NCBI GenBank assembly: GCA_964454745.1
Contig: CAYVUI010000085.1
Coordinates: forward strand, 1-19,703
Source: CAYVUI01 sp964454745
GTDB taxonomy: Bacteria > Planctomycetota > Phycisphaerae > Sedimentisphaerales > Anaerohalosphaeraceae
DNA length: 19,703 nt
Direction: 5' to 3'
Part shown: piece by piece, positions 7,538-14,038 of the stretch
How positions within the stretch are numbered: the stretch's first letter is position 1
How the letters are laid out: each line of letters starts with the position of its first letter
Translations under genes and position numbers: made by a program
Notes under the pieces: model-generated
Database searches by the model: none
What the model was told of the DNA's origin: nothing
The model's input: only the letters and a program-made list of their open reading frames with translations

Positions 7538-8713
7538 TTGGGTAAGGTTTTAATTATTGGTGCCGGCGGAGTAGGCAATGTGGTCGTGCGGAAATGCGCG
7601 ATGTCTCGTGAAGTTTTTGATGAAATCATTCTCGCCAGCCGCACCGTGGAAAAATGTAAACAGATCGCAGAAGCCGCAGGCGGAGACATCGCTGTCGAAG
7701 CCGTGGATGCTGATGACGCAGCCCAGGTCGGTAAATTGATAGACAAGTACAACCCGGACCTGGTCCTGAATGTTGCACTGCCTTACCAGGACCTGCCGAT
7801 CATGGATGCCTGCCTCGAAAAGGGCGTCGATTACCTCGATACCGCCAATTACGAGCCGCCCGATGAAGCCAAATTCGAGTACAAATGGCAGTGGGCCTAT
7901 CATGAAAAATACCGGGATAAGGGAATCATGGCCCTGCTGGGCAGCGGATTTGACCCCGGCGTAACTAATGTATTCTGTGCCTATGCCCAAAAGCACCTTT
8001 TCGATGAGATTCACTATATTGACATTGTGGACTGCAACGCCGGAGATCACGGCCATCCGTTTGCAACCAATTTCAATCCCGAGATCAATATCCGGGAAAT
8101 TACCCAGAAAGGCAAATACTGGGAAGAAGGCCAATGGAAAGAGATCGAGCCGATGAGCGTTAATATGGACTTCGACTTTCCTGAAGTTGGGGTCCGCAAA
8201 GCGTACCTGCTTTACCATGAGGAGGAAGAATCGCTCGTTAAACATATAAAAGGATTAAAGCGCATTCGCTTCTGGATGACGTTTGGCGAGGCATATCTTA
8301 CCCATCTTCGCGTGCTGCAGAATGTGGGAATGACCCGGATCGATCCTGTCATGTACGAGGGCCATGAAGTTGTACCGCTCAAATTCCTCAAGTCGGTTCT
8401 GCCCGATCCCGGCTCACTGGGCGAAAACTATCAGGGCAAAACCTGTATTGGCTGTGTGTTTGAGGGGATAAAAGACGGCCAAAAGCAGAAAAAAATGATC
8501 TACAATGTCTGCGACCATGCTCAGTGCTATCAGGAAGTAGGTGCCCAGGCGGTTTCCTACACCACCGGCGTGCCCGCCATGATCGGCGCGATGATGATGT
8601 TAAAAGGCCAGTGGCGCGGCCAGGGCGTATTTAATATGGAACAATTTGACCCCAATGGTTTCATGGATAAACTCAATCAGTATGGACTGCCATGGAAGGT
8701 GATTTCCCTGTAA
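7538..8713 (+). CDS. carboxynorspermidine synthase (saccharopine dehydrogenase family)
   Basis: This 391-aa enzyme reductively condenses a diamine (diaminopropane or putrescine) with aspartate semialdehyde to carboxynorspermidine or carboxyspermidine, using NAD(P)H. The Rossmann nucleotide motif is at the N-terminus (VLIIGAGGVGNVV, residues 4-16). Other family segments include ASRTVEKC, NVALPYQDLPIMDACLE, YLDTANYE, LGSGFDPGVTNVFCAYA and DCNAGDHGHPFATNF. The start is TTG at 7538, chosen because an AAGGGAG ribosome binding site sits 5 nt before it and because MGKVLIIGAGG gives the normal N-terminus. Generic saccharopine dehydrogenase is the alternative, but the overlapping decarboxylase gene makes the polyamine role very likely. 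The promoter region is shared with the divergent peptidase gene. Confidence 0.9.
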   Translation: MGKVLIIGAGGVGNVVVRKCAMSREVFDEIILASRTVEKCKQIAEAAGGDIAVEAVDADDAAQVGKLIDKYNPDLVLNVALPYQDLPIMDACLEKGVDYLDTANYEPPDEAKFEYKWQWAYHEKYRDKGIMALLGSGFDPGVTNVFCAYAQKHLFDEIHYIDIVDCNAGDHGHPFATNFNPEINIREITQKGKYWEEGQWKEIEPMSVNMDFDFPEVGVRKAYLLYHEEEESLVKHIKGLKRIRFWMTFGEAYLTHLRVLQNVGMTRIDPVMYEGHEVVPLKFLKSVLPDPGSLGENYQGKTCIGCVFEGIKDGQKQKKMIYNVCDHAQCYQEVGAQAVSYTTGVPAMIGAMMMLKGQWRGQGVFNMEQFDPNGFMDKLNQYGLPWKVISL

Positions 8714-9846
8714 ATTTTGACGTATCCCATTTGCGAACTCCCTGTTACGTAATTGACATGGATTTGCTGCGTGCAAACTGTGAAATACTCGCGAAGGTAA
8801 AAAAGAAGACGGGATGCAGTATTTTGCTCGCCCTGAAAGGCTTTTCCGGGTGGAGTACATTTGGCCTGATTCGTCAGTATCTCGATGGTGTCGCGGTCAG
8901 TTCCCTGCACGAGGCCAAGCTGGGCAGAGATGAATTTGGAGGTGAAATTCATTTGACCGCTGCGGCCTACCGTGACGATGAATTTGAAGAATTGACGCAG
9001 ATTTGCGATCATATCATCTTTAATTCTTTTTCGCAGTGGGACCATTTTCGCAATGAATTTGGTGCGCATCTTGAACAGGTTGAGTGCGGTTTGCGTTTGA
9101 ATCCAATGCATTCCGAAGTGAAAACGGCGATTTATGATCCCTGCGGGGAGGGGTCACGTTTGGGAATCCGGCCGGAATGTTTTGAGGGACGGGATTTAAC
9201 CGGGATTGACGGTTTTCATTTTCATACACTTTGCGAACTCAATGCTGACAGCCTGAAACGTACGCTCGATGCTGTTGAGAGGCATTTCAGCAAATACTTC
9301 GATCAGATTCGCTGGATCAATTTCGGCGGGGGGCATCACATCACCCGGCCGGATTATGACGTGGAACTGATTTGCCGGCTTATTTCGGATTTTAAGAAAA
9401 AATACAGCCTGGACGTAATCCTTGAGCCCGGGGAGGCCGTCGTTCTAAATGCCGGCTATCTTGTCAGTTCCGTTTTGGATGTGATTGACAATGGGATTGA
9501 AATTGCGATTCTCGACACATCCGCCTGTGCGCACATGCCCGATGTGCTGGAGATGCCGTATCGCCCCAAAGTGTATGATGCAGACCATCCCGGCGTTTTA
9601 AAACATACATTTCGTCTGGCAGGCCCTACCTGCCTGGCAGGAGATGTGATTGGAGATTACTCTTTTGACAGGCCGATTGTGAAAACAGATAAAATAATTT
9701 TTTCTGACATGGCGCATTACACAATGGTCAAAAATACCATGTTTAACGGGATCAATCTGCCTGATATTGCGCTGTATTCCAAATCAGCTGGTTTTCAAGT
9801 GGTCAGAAGCTTTGATTTTTCTGACTTTAAAAGCCGTCTTTCCTGA
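8692..9846 (+). CDS. nspC: carboxynorspermidine/carboxyspermidine decarboxylase
   Basis: This 384-aa PLP-dependent decarboxylase of the alanine racemase fold (type III) makes norspermidine or spermidine from the product of the upstream enzyme. The PLP lysine is Lys49 in LALKGFS. HEAKLG (73-78), FHFHTLCE (175-182), FGGGHH (211-216) and the phosphate-binding LEPGEAV (244-250) are in place. TCLAGD (313-318) supplies the cysteine and aspartate contributed by the second subunit of the dimer. HYTMVKNTMFNG (342-353) is typical of NspC. The ATG lies inside the last codons of the synthase gene (22-nt overlap) with only a weak ribosome binding site, so translational coupling is expected. The pair forms the alternative spermidine pathway used by many bacteria that lack SAM-dependent spermidine synthase. 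Confidence 0.92.
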   Translation: MEGDFPVNFDVSHLRTPCYVIDMDLLRANCEILAKVKKKTGCSILLALKGFSGWSTFGLIRQYLDGVAVSSLHEAKLGRDEFGGEIHLTAAAYRDDEFEELTQICDHIIFNSFSQWDHFRNEFGAHLEQVECGLRLNPMHSEVKTAIYDPCGEGSRLGIRPECFEGRDLTGIDGFHFHTLCELNADSLKRTLDAVERHFSKYFDQIRWINFGGGHHITRPDYDVELICRLISDFKKKYSLDVILEPGEAVVLNAGYLVSSVLDVIDNGIEIAILDTSACAHMPDVLEMPYRPKVYDADHPGVLKHTFRLAGPTCLAGDVIGDYSFDRPIVKTDKIIFSDMAHYTMVKNTMFNGINLPDIALYSKSAGFQVVRSFDFSDFKSRLS

Positions 9847-9882
9847 GACTTAACATGGCTATAGGGTAAAATAACCATAAGG

Positions 9883-9899
9883 TGTAGCAAAACGCTACA
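9883..9899 (+). repeat. stem-loop downstream of nspC
   Basis: TGTAGC (9883-9888) pairs with GCTACA (9894-9899) around AAAAC, 36 nt after the nspC stop. No T-run follows, so it may be a 3'-end stabilising structure rather than an intrinsic terminator. Confidence 0.4.
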
Positions 9900-10089
9900 T
9901 TGCAAAGCGATAAGTCTTCCACGGGCAGATATATAGCCTATTTTTCCATTAAAAGCGTTATTATCGGAATTTTTTGCTTGATTCATTTGAAAGTTTCGGT
10001 ATTATTTTAATAACCGTTCAGCAGGAAGCTGCGGATGGAATTAGGCAAATAAGTAAAAGCCGACGCGAATAGGACAGGAAGGTGGTTGA

Positions 10090-10230
10090 ATGAGCATTAA
10101 TCACACTTTAGTGCCTCCTGATTTACATTTGGTTGCTCGTAATGAGTTACGGGCGGATACACTCATTTCCGAATGGAGCGGGATCAGACAGTGTTTTTTT
10201 ATTCAATGGGAGGGGTTTGTACGCGAATAG
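10090..10230 (+). CDS. possible small protein of 46 aa, unknown
   Basis: The ATG at 10090 is preceded by AGGAAGG with a 7-nt spacer, a good ribosome binding site, and the frame runs to TAG at 10228-10230. The product starts MSINHTLVPPDLHLVARNEL and ends QWEGFVRE. It has no signal peptide or membrane segment and I do not recognise it. Codons such as TTA and TTG are more frequent than in the neighbouring large genes, which argues against strong expression. The same stretch also forms stem-loops, so it may be a leader ORF, a decayed gene fragment or chance. Confidence 0.3.
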   Translation: MSINHTLVPPDLHLVARNELRADTLISEWSGIRQCFFIQWEGFVRE

Positions 10231-10284
10231 GAGATACAACTCGTTTAGATATCTATAATTAAGCTTGTTTTTACTTAAGGAAAA

Positions 10285-10370
10285 ATGTGAACCGGCGTAG
10301 TGCTTGGCGAGTACCTGCCGGCTCACATGGGCGAAGTGGACAAGAGGCTTTGTCTATGCGCCTCTGCCCA
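10285..10370 (+). ncRNA. candidate structured RNA: two adjacent long hairpins in a GC-rich island
   Basis: Hairpin 1 (10285-10328) has ATGTGA/TCACAT, an A-C mismatch, CCGGC/GCCGG and, after a small internal loop, GTGCT/AGTAC with a TGGCG loop: 16 base pairs, one of them G-U. Hairpin 2 (10328-10370) has TGGGC/GCCCA and, after a 10-nt bulge, AGAGGC/GCCTCT. 51 of 86 bases are G or C while the flanks are AT-rich. This pattern is typical of structured RNA (cis leader or small RNA). I could not match it to a known riboswitch class. A 33-codon frame from GTG 10287 (AAGGA 5 nt upstream) crosses the same bases and is the competing explanation. Confidence 0.45.
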
Positions 10371-10567
10371 ACCCTATTTATATGTTAAGATAAATCGGTA
10401 GTAAGTTCAAGAAGTATTATTTTTAAGGTTTTTAGCCTTAGAAAGGAGGGTATAAGCGGATAGGAGATAATGAGAGTAAGTAGTTAGTAAGTCCATTATC
10501 ATCATTGATTCAGTGAACTTGAAGAAAATTGTTTAGTATTTCGTTTTAGTGTTTAGGAGAAATTACA

Positions 10568-13500
10568 ATGAAAGTAAAAACGTCCCTCATTCTGTTGCTG
10601 ATGGCAATTTTTGCCGGTTCAGCGATGGCAGACATCCTGTACGTTGACAAGTGTGCGACAGGCAGCAACGATGGTTCTGACTGGTACAACGCGTACAACT
10701 ACCTTCAGGATGCTCTGTATTTTGCAGACCCCTGTGATGTTATTTACGTCGCAGTGGGCATTTATTACCCGGATGAAGCACTGTTTGCTCCGGTAACCCC
10801 GGGCAACCGCAGTGAAACATTCGTCATGCAGAACGATGTGAAGATTGTGGGCGGCTTTGTTGGGAACACTGTGAAGGACACTTGCTGTCTGGAAGCAGAC
10901 CCTGACAAAAAGTACGTCAACAATACCACGTGCTGCTGCCTCGAAGAGATTCTCACCATCATTGATGATGTGATTCTCGATGGTGCATGCGGGTGTACCG
11001 GCTGTAACAAAGAGTTCATGATTGATTGTGACTGCTGTACAGACCGCAAGTGCAATCCTGCAACGATCCTTTGTGGTAACATCAACAGCCCTCAGAGCGA
11101 TGACGATAACAGTTACCATGTAGTAACTGCGATCAACGTTGATTCCTCTGCTGTGCTGGAAAATGTTGTTGTTGCTCAGGGTAATGCAGACGGCAGTTTC
11201 CCGGACAACTACGGTGGCGGTATGTACATCAAGGACGCAACACCGATGGTTGACTGTGTAACCTTTGCATTCAACCAAGCGTCTTGTGCTCAGAATGTTC
11301 CCCCGTTCATCCCGATCACAGGTGGAGCCGGTGGTGCTGTTTATGCAGAGAATTCTTCTGCAACATTCTATAACAGCTCCTTCTGTCTCAACCAGGCGGA
11401 TGACGGTGGTGCAATCCTTGGTGCGTTTGACAGTGCAGTGAAACTGGTAAACTGTGTTTTCCAGCAGAACTTCGCCAACCGCAGCGGTGGTGCAATTATG
11501 TGTGACACCAACTCTGACTTTGACATCATCAATTGTACAATCGTTGGCAACTTGGCTGCAAACGGTGGAGCCATCTTCTCCACAGACAGCAACCCGGAAA
11601 TCTACAATTGTATCATCTGGGATAACAGCGCATTTGCTGTCGGTCCCCAGATTGCAATTACAGCTGCCAACCAGCTGACCAAGATCTGCAACAGTGTTGT
11701 TCAAGGCGGCAAGCCGGATATCTTCCTCGAAGGTGCTGCACTTTCAAGCTGCGACATCTTCACAGATGATCCGAAGTTTGTCAATCCTGATGATTGTGAC
11801 CTGCGTCTTCGCAGCGATTCTCCCTACATCGACATGGGCGATGAAGCGAAGTACATGGGGCCTGATGTAGACCGTGACAAGAAGGCTCGTATCATCCGCA
11901 TCCTCGACCTGGGTGCCTATGAGCTGCCTTCGATCATTTACGTTGACGGTGCAGCCGTCGGTGCCGCTGATGGTACCAGCTGGGCTGACGCGTATGTCTA
12001 CCTCCAGGATGCCCTCCTGGCAGCCGTTCCCGGCGACCAGATTTGGGTAGCCAAGGGTGTTTACACTCCGGATTGCTACACAGCTTATCCGAACCTCAAG
12101 CACAACCGTCTGACAACCTTCCCGCTGCGGAACGACGTAGTGGTTATTGGTAACTTTGACGGTACAGAAACTGACATCACCGATCGTCCCTGTGAAGAGG
12201 GCATGAGCGGTACGTTCCTCAGTGGTGACGTTCGCGGTGATGACAACTATGCTGACTTCGGAGAGAACCTGGGTGCAACCACTCTGGATGATAATGTATA
12301 CCACATTATCACCGTCAATGGCAACATCAATCCTTCTGCTGTACTGCGTAACGTAACCGTTATCGGTGGTGTAGCGGATGGTGTAAGCGACAACAACGCA
12401 TTCGCAGGCGGCATGCTGAACCTCGGCGGCAGCCCGACGATCAAGTGCGTTACCTTTACCTACAACTGGGCACATGACAGTGCCGGTGCGGTTCTCAATA
12501 TCGGCGGTGCACCGATGTTCATCAGCTGTGTATTCGAGAACAACTTTGCTCGCAACTGGGGTGGCGCAATGAAGAACAGAGACGGCGCAGCTCCCACAAT
12601 CGTCTGCAGCAGCTTCCTGGACAATCTGGCGAAGTCTCGCAGCGGTGGTGCGATTGCAAACCTGGCCGGAACTGAAATCACGATCGTTAAGTCTGAATTC
12701 ATCAGCAATGGTGAAGTTGGCGAAAACGGTGGTGCAATGGCCAGTATTGAAAGTATCGTCAACATCTGTGATTCCGATTTCATCGGTAACGAAGCAGATG
12801 AAGAAGGCGGAGCCATGTTCAGTTCAGATTGTGATCTGAACCTCTACGGCGTATTCTTCGCAGGCAACAGCAGTGAAGAAGACGGCGGTGCAATGGCTAA
12901 CTACTTCTGTGATGATATGATTATCGCAAACTCTGTCTTCATTGGCAACATCAGTGACAGCTTTGGTGGTGCGATCTTCAACCTGACCTGTGACAGTCCT
13001 TATATCGTGAACTCTACCTTCACTCAGAACCTCGCTGACAAAGAAGGCGGCGCGATCTATCACGGGACCCTGGGCGCACCTCTGCCGATCACGATTGTTA
13101 ATTCCATCCTCTGGGGCAACATTTCCGGTCCTGGAATGGGAAGCCAGATCGCAGTTGAGAATGCGATTGTAACTATTCAGTACACGATCCTCCAGGGTGG
13201 TCTCGATGAGATCTTCTGGTGGGGCGACTTCAACGACTTTGACCTTTGTGAAATGGTCAAGGACGAAGATCCGCTGCTCGACGGCTGGAAGCTGACACCG
13301 GCTTCTCCGGCAATCGACTGCGGTATCAACCGTGCGGTTCCGCCTTGCATCTGCAAGGACATCGAAGGTGATCCTCGCTTCGCGTGGGGTGGCCAGGCTG
13401 ATGAAGAGACCATCAATGGTGGTCCCTACCGCTGTCCTCCGGTTGATCTTGGTGCCGACGAGTTCTACATGACTCGCGTACCGAATGACACCTGCTTCGC

Positions 13501-13825
13501 GGGTGACGCTGCTGCCAAGGCAGAATGGGAAGCTGTCGGCTCTCCGGACTGCTGGTGTGCAAGTGTAAATCCGCGTCAGTGCAAAGGTGATGCTGACGGT
13601 CTTGCTCAGGGCGACAACAGCTACTGGGTAAGCACAGCGGACCTGGCAATTCTGCTCAGTGCCTGGAATAAGCCTCTCGAGGCTCTCGACGGCAACATGA
13701 TCTGTGCAGACTTTGACCATGCCGCACAGGGCGACAACGCATACCGCGTTTCGACCATGGACCTCGCTATCCTGCTGAGCAATTGGCAGAAGGCAGACGG
13801 TCCGGCTGCGGATTGTCAGGACTAA
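10568..13825 (+). CDS. secreted right-handed parallel beta-helix repeat protein with dockerin-like tail
   Basis: This 1085-aa exported protein begins with a signal peptide (1-21, LILLLMAIFAGSAMA). It contains two tandem units of the same architecture, about 23-455 and 456-1003. Each begins (I)LYVD/IIYVD...YNYLQDAL or YVYLQDAL, then a VxVGIYYPD/VAKGVYTPD strand. Beta-helix rungs follow with GGAI/GGAM turns (SGGAIMCD, NGGAIFST, EGGAMFSS, DGGAMANY and others). Unit 1 carries an unusual cysteine-rich insert (residues 106-169, 13 Cys). The C-terminus has two dockerin-like repeats (GDADGLAQGDN...STADLAILL from 1007; ADFDHAAQGDN...STMDLAILL from 1047). AGGAGA stands 7 nt before ATG. The family includes surface adhesins and polysaccharide-binding or -cleaving proteins; no catalytic motif is visible, so a surface or structural role is inferred. 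A strong terminator follows. Confidence 0.88.
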   Translation: MKVKTSLILLLMAIFAGSAMADILYVDKCATGSNDGSDWYNAYNYLQDALYFADPCDVIYVAVGIYYPDEALFAPVTPGNRSETFVMQNDVKIVGGFVGNTVKDTCCLEADPDKKYVNNTTCCCLEEILTIIDDVILDGACGCTGCNKEFMIDCDCCTDRKCNPATILCGNINSPQSDDDNSYHVVTAINVDSSAVLENVVVAQGNADGSFPDNYGGGMYIKDATPMVDCVTFAFNQASCAQNVPPFIPITGGAGGAVYAENSSATFYNSSFCLNQADDGGAILGAFDSAVKLVNCVFQQNFANRSGGAIMCDTNSDFDIINCTIVGNLAANGGAIFSTDSNPEIYNCIIWDNSAFAVGPQIAITAANQLTKICNSVVQGGKPDIFLEGAALSSCDIFTDDPKFVNPDDCDLRLRSDSPYIDMGDEAKYMGPDVDRDKKARIIRILDLGAYELPSIIYVDGAAVGAADGTSWADAYVYLQDALLAAVPGDQIWVAKGVYTPDCYTAYPNLKHNRLTTFPLRNDVVVIGNFDGTETDITDRPCEEGMSGTFLSGDVRGDDNYADFGENLGATTLDDNVYHIITVNGNINPSAVLRNVTVIGGVADGVSDNNAFAGGMLNLGGSPTIKCVTFTYNWAHDSAGAVLNIGGAPMFISCVFENNFARNWGGAMKNRDGAAPTIVCSSFLDNLAKSRSGGAIANLAGTEITIVKSEFISNGEVGENGGAMASIESIVNICDSDFIGNEADEEGGAMFSSDCDLNLYGVFFAGNSSEEDGGAMANYFCDDMIIANSVFIGNISDSFGGAIFNLTCDSPYIVNSTFTQNLADKEGGAIYHGTLGAPLPITIVNSILWGNISGPGMGSQIAVENAIVTIQYTILQGGLDEIFWWGDFNDFDLCEMVKDEDPLLDGWKLTPASPAIDCGINRAVPPCICKDIEGDPRFAWGGQADEETINGGPYRCPPVDLGADEFYMTRVPNDTCFAGDAAAKAEWEAVGSPDCWCASVNPRQCKGDADGLAQGDNSYWVSTADLAILLSAWNKPLEALDGNMICADFDHAAQGDNAYRVSTMDLAILLSNWQKADGPAADCQD

Positions 13826-13838
13826 GGCTGACTAATCA

Positions 13839-13853
13839 CCGGTCATTGACCGG
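13839..13853 (+). repeat. small stem-loop after the beta-helix gene
   Basis: CCGGTC and GACCGG pair around ATT, 13 nt after the stop codon and ahead of the main terminator. It may help 3'-end stability. Confidence 0.4.
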
Positions 13854-13872
13854 GTTGACCTAAGCCGAACAG

Positions 13873-13904
13873 GGCTGCGGGGTTTTTCCCCGCAGCCTTT
13901 TTTT
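13873..13904 (+). terminator. strong intrinsic terminator of the beta-helix gene
   Basis: GGCTGCGGGG (13873-13882) pairs perfectly with CCCCGCAGCC (13888-13897) around TTTTT, directly followed by seven T. This 10-bp GC-rich stem plus U-run is a textbook Rho-independent terminator and marks the end of the transcript. Confidence 0.93.
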
Positions 13905-13943
13905 ATTGCCGTTTTTCATCTCGATAAAAAGAAAAACGAGATT

Positions 13944-13970
13944 TAAACCGAAAATTGGTTTACTTTTTTT
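13944..13970 (+). terminator. possible second terminator or attenuator upstream of uxaE
   Basis: TAAACCGA (13944-13951) pairs with TTGGTTTA (13955-13962, one G-U) around AAA, followed by C and seven T (13964-13970). The stem is AT-rich, so it would be weak. It overlaps the inverted repeat at 13952-13978, so only one of the two hairpins can form at a time. Confidence 0.4.
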
Positions 13971-13978
13971 ACCAATTT
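13952..13978. promoter_or_regulatory. inverted repeat AAATTGGT-N11-ACCAATTT upstream of uxaE (candidate operator)
   Basis: A perfect 8-bp inverted repeat lies about 60 nt before the uxaE start. The half-sites TTGGT...ACCAA resemble those of GntR/FadR-type uronate regulators (UxuR in gammaproteobacteria), but those sites have the halves nearly adjacent, while here 11 nt separate them. It could equally be only an RNA hairpin. Confidence 0.35.
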
Positions 13979-14038
13979 GCTATTTTAGCGACATATCGTT
14001 TTGACCCTATATATAGAAGCTTGAAAGGTATGCAGTAA

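Larger units (their letters stand above)
9847..10567 (+). other. 721-nt region without a large gene; structured leader of the beta-helix protein
   Basis: No long ORF is convincing here. On the plus strand it holds a stem-loop just after nspC (9883-9899), a bulged hairpin at 9997-10016, a nested hairpin at 10075-10120, a possible 46-aa ORF (10090-10230), alternative hairpins at 10141-10194 before a T-run, TATAAT at 10254-10259 (no good -35), an AT hairpin (10259-10278), two long hairpins in a GC island (10285-10370), and a strong Shine-Dalgarno-like GAAAGGAGGG (10441-10450) without a start codon at normal distance. GGA occurs 16 times from 10021 to 10567 and TCC only 3 times, a strong strand bias that fits a transcribed RNA. 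Confidence 0.6.

Noticed and set aside
9795..9986. 63-codon minus-strand frame after nspC
   Set aside because: No ribosome binding site, overlaps the nspC 3' end and the stem-loop at 9883, and no recognisable product.
10019..10400. Known riboswitch (cobalamin, c-di-GMP, glycine, SAM, THF and similar), 6S RNA, SRP RNA or tRNA in the leader
   Set aside because: None of the conserved core motifs I know for these RNAs could be found; no TTCGA-type T-loop is present.
10470..10487. Five-codon leader ORF (ATG AGA GTA AGT AGT TAG) after AGGAGA
   Set aside because: The spacer of 2 nt is too short and so small a frame is expected by chance; the upstream GAAAGGAGGG has no start codon at proper distance.
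10619..11704. Long minus-strand open frame (361 codons) opposite the beta-helix gene
   Set aside because: It is a mirror of the sense codon usage. The product is not like any protein family, has no ribosome binding site and lies fully within a clear secreted-protein gene. The same holds for the antisense frames at 11744-12475, 12824-13720, 17300-17797, 17810-18538 and 18965-19351.
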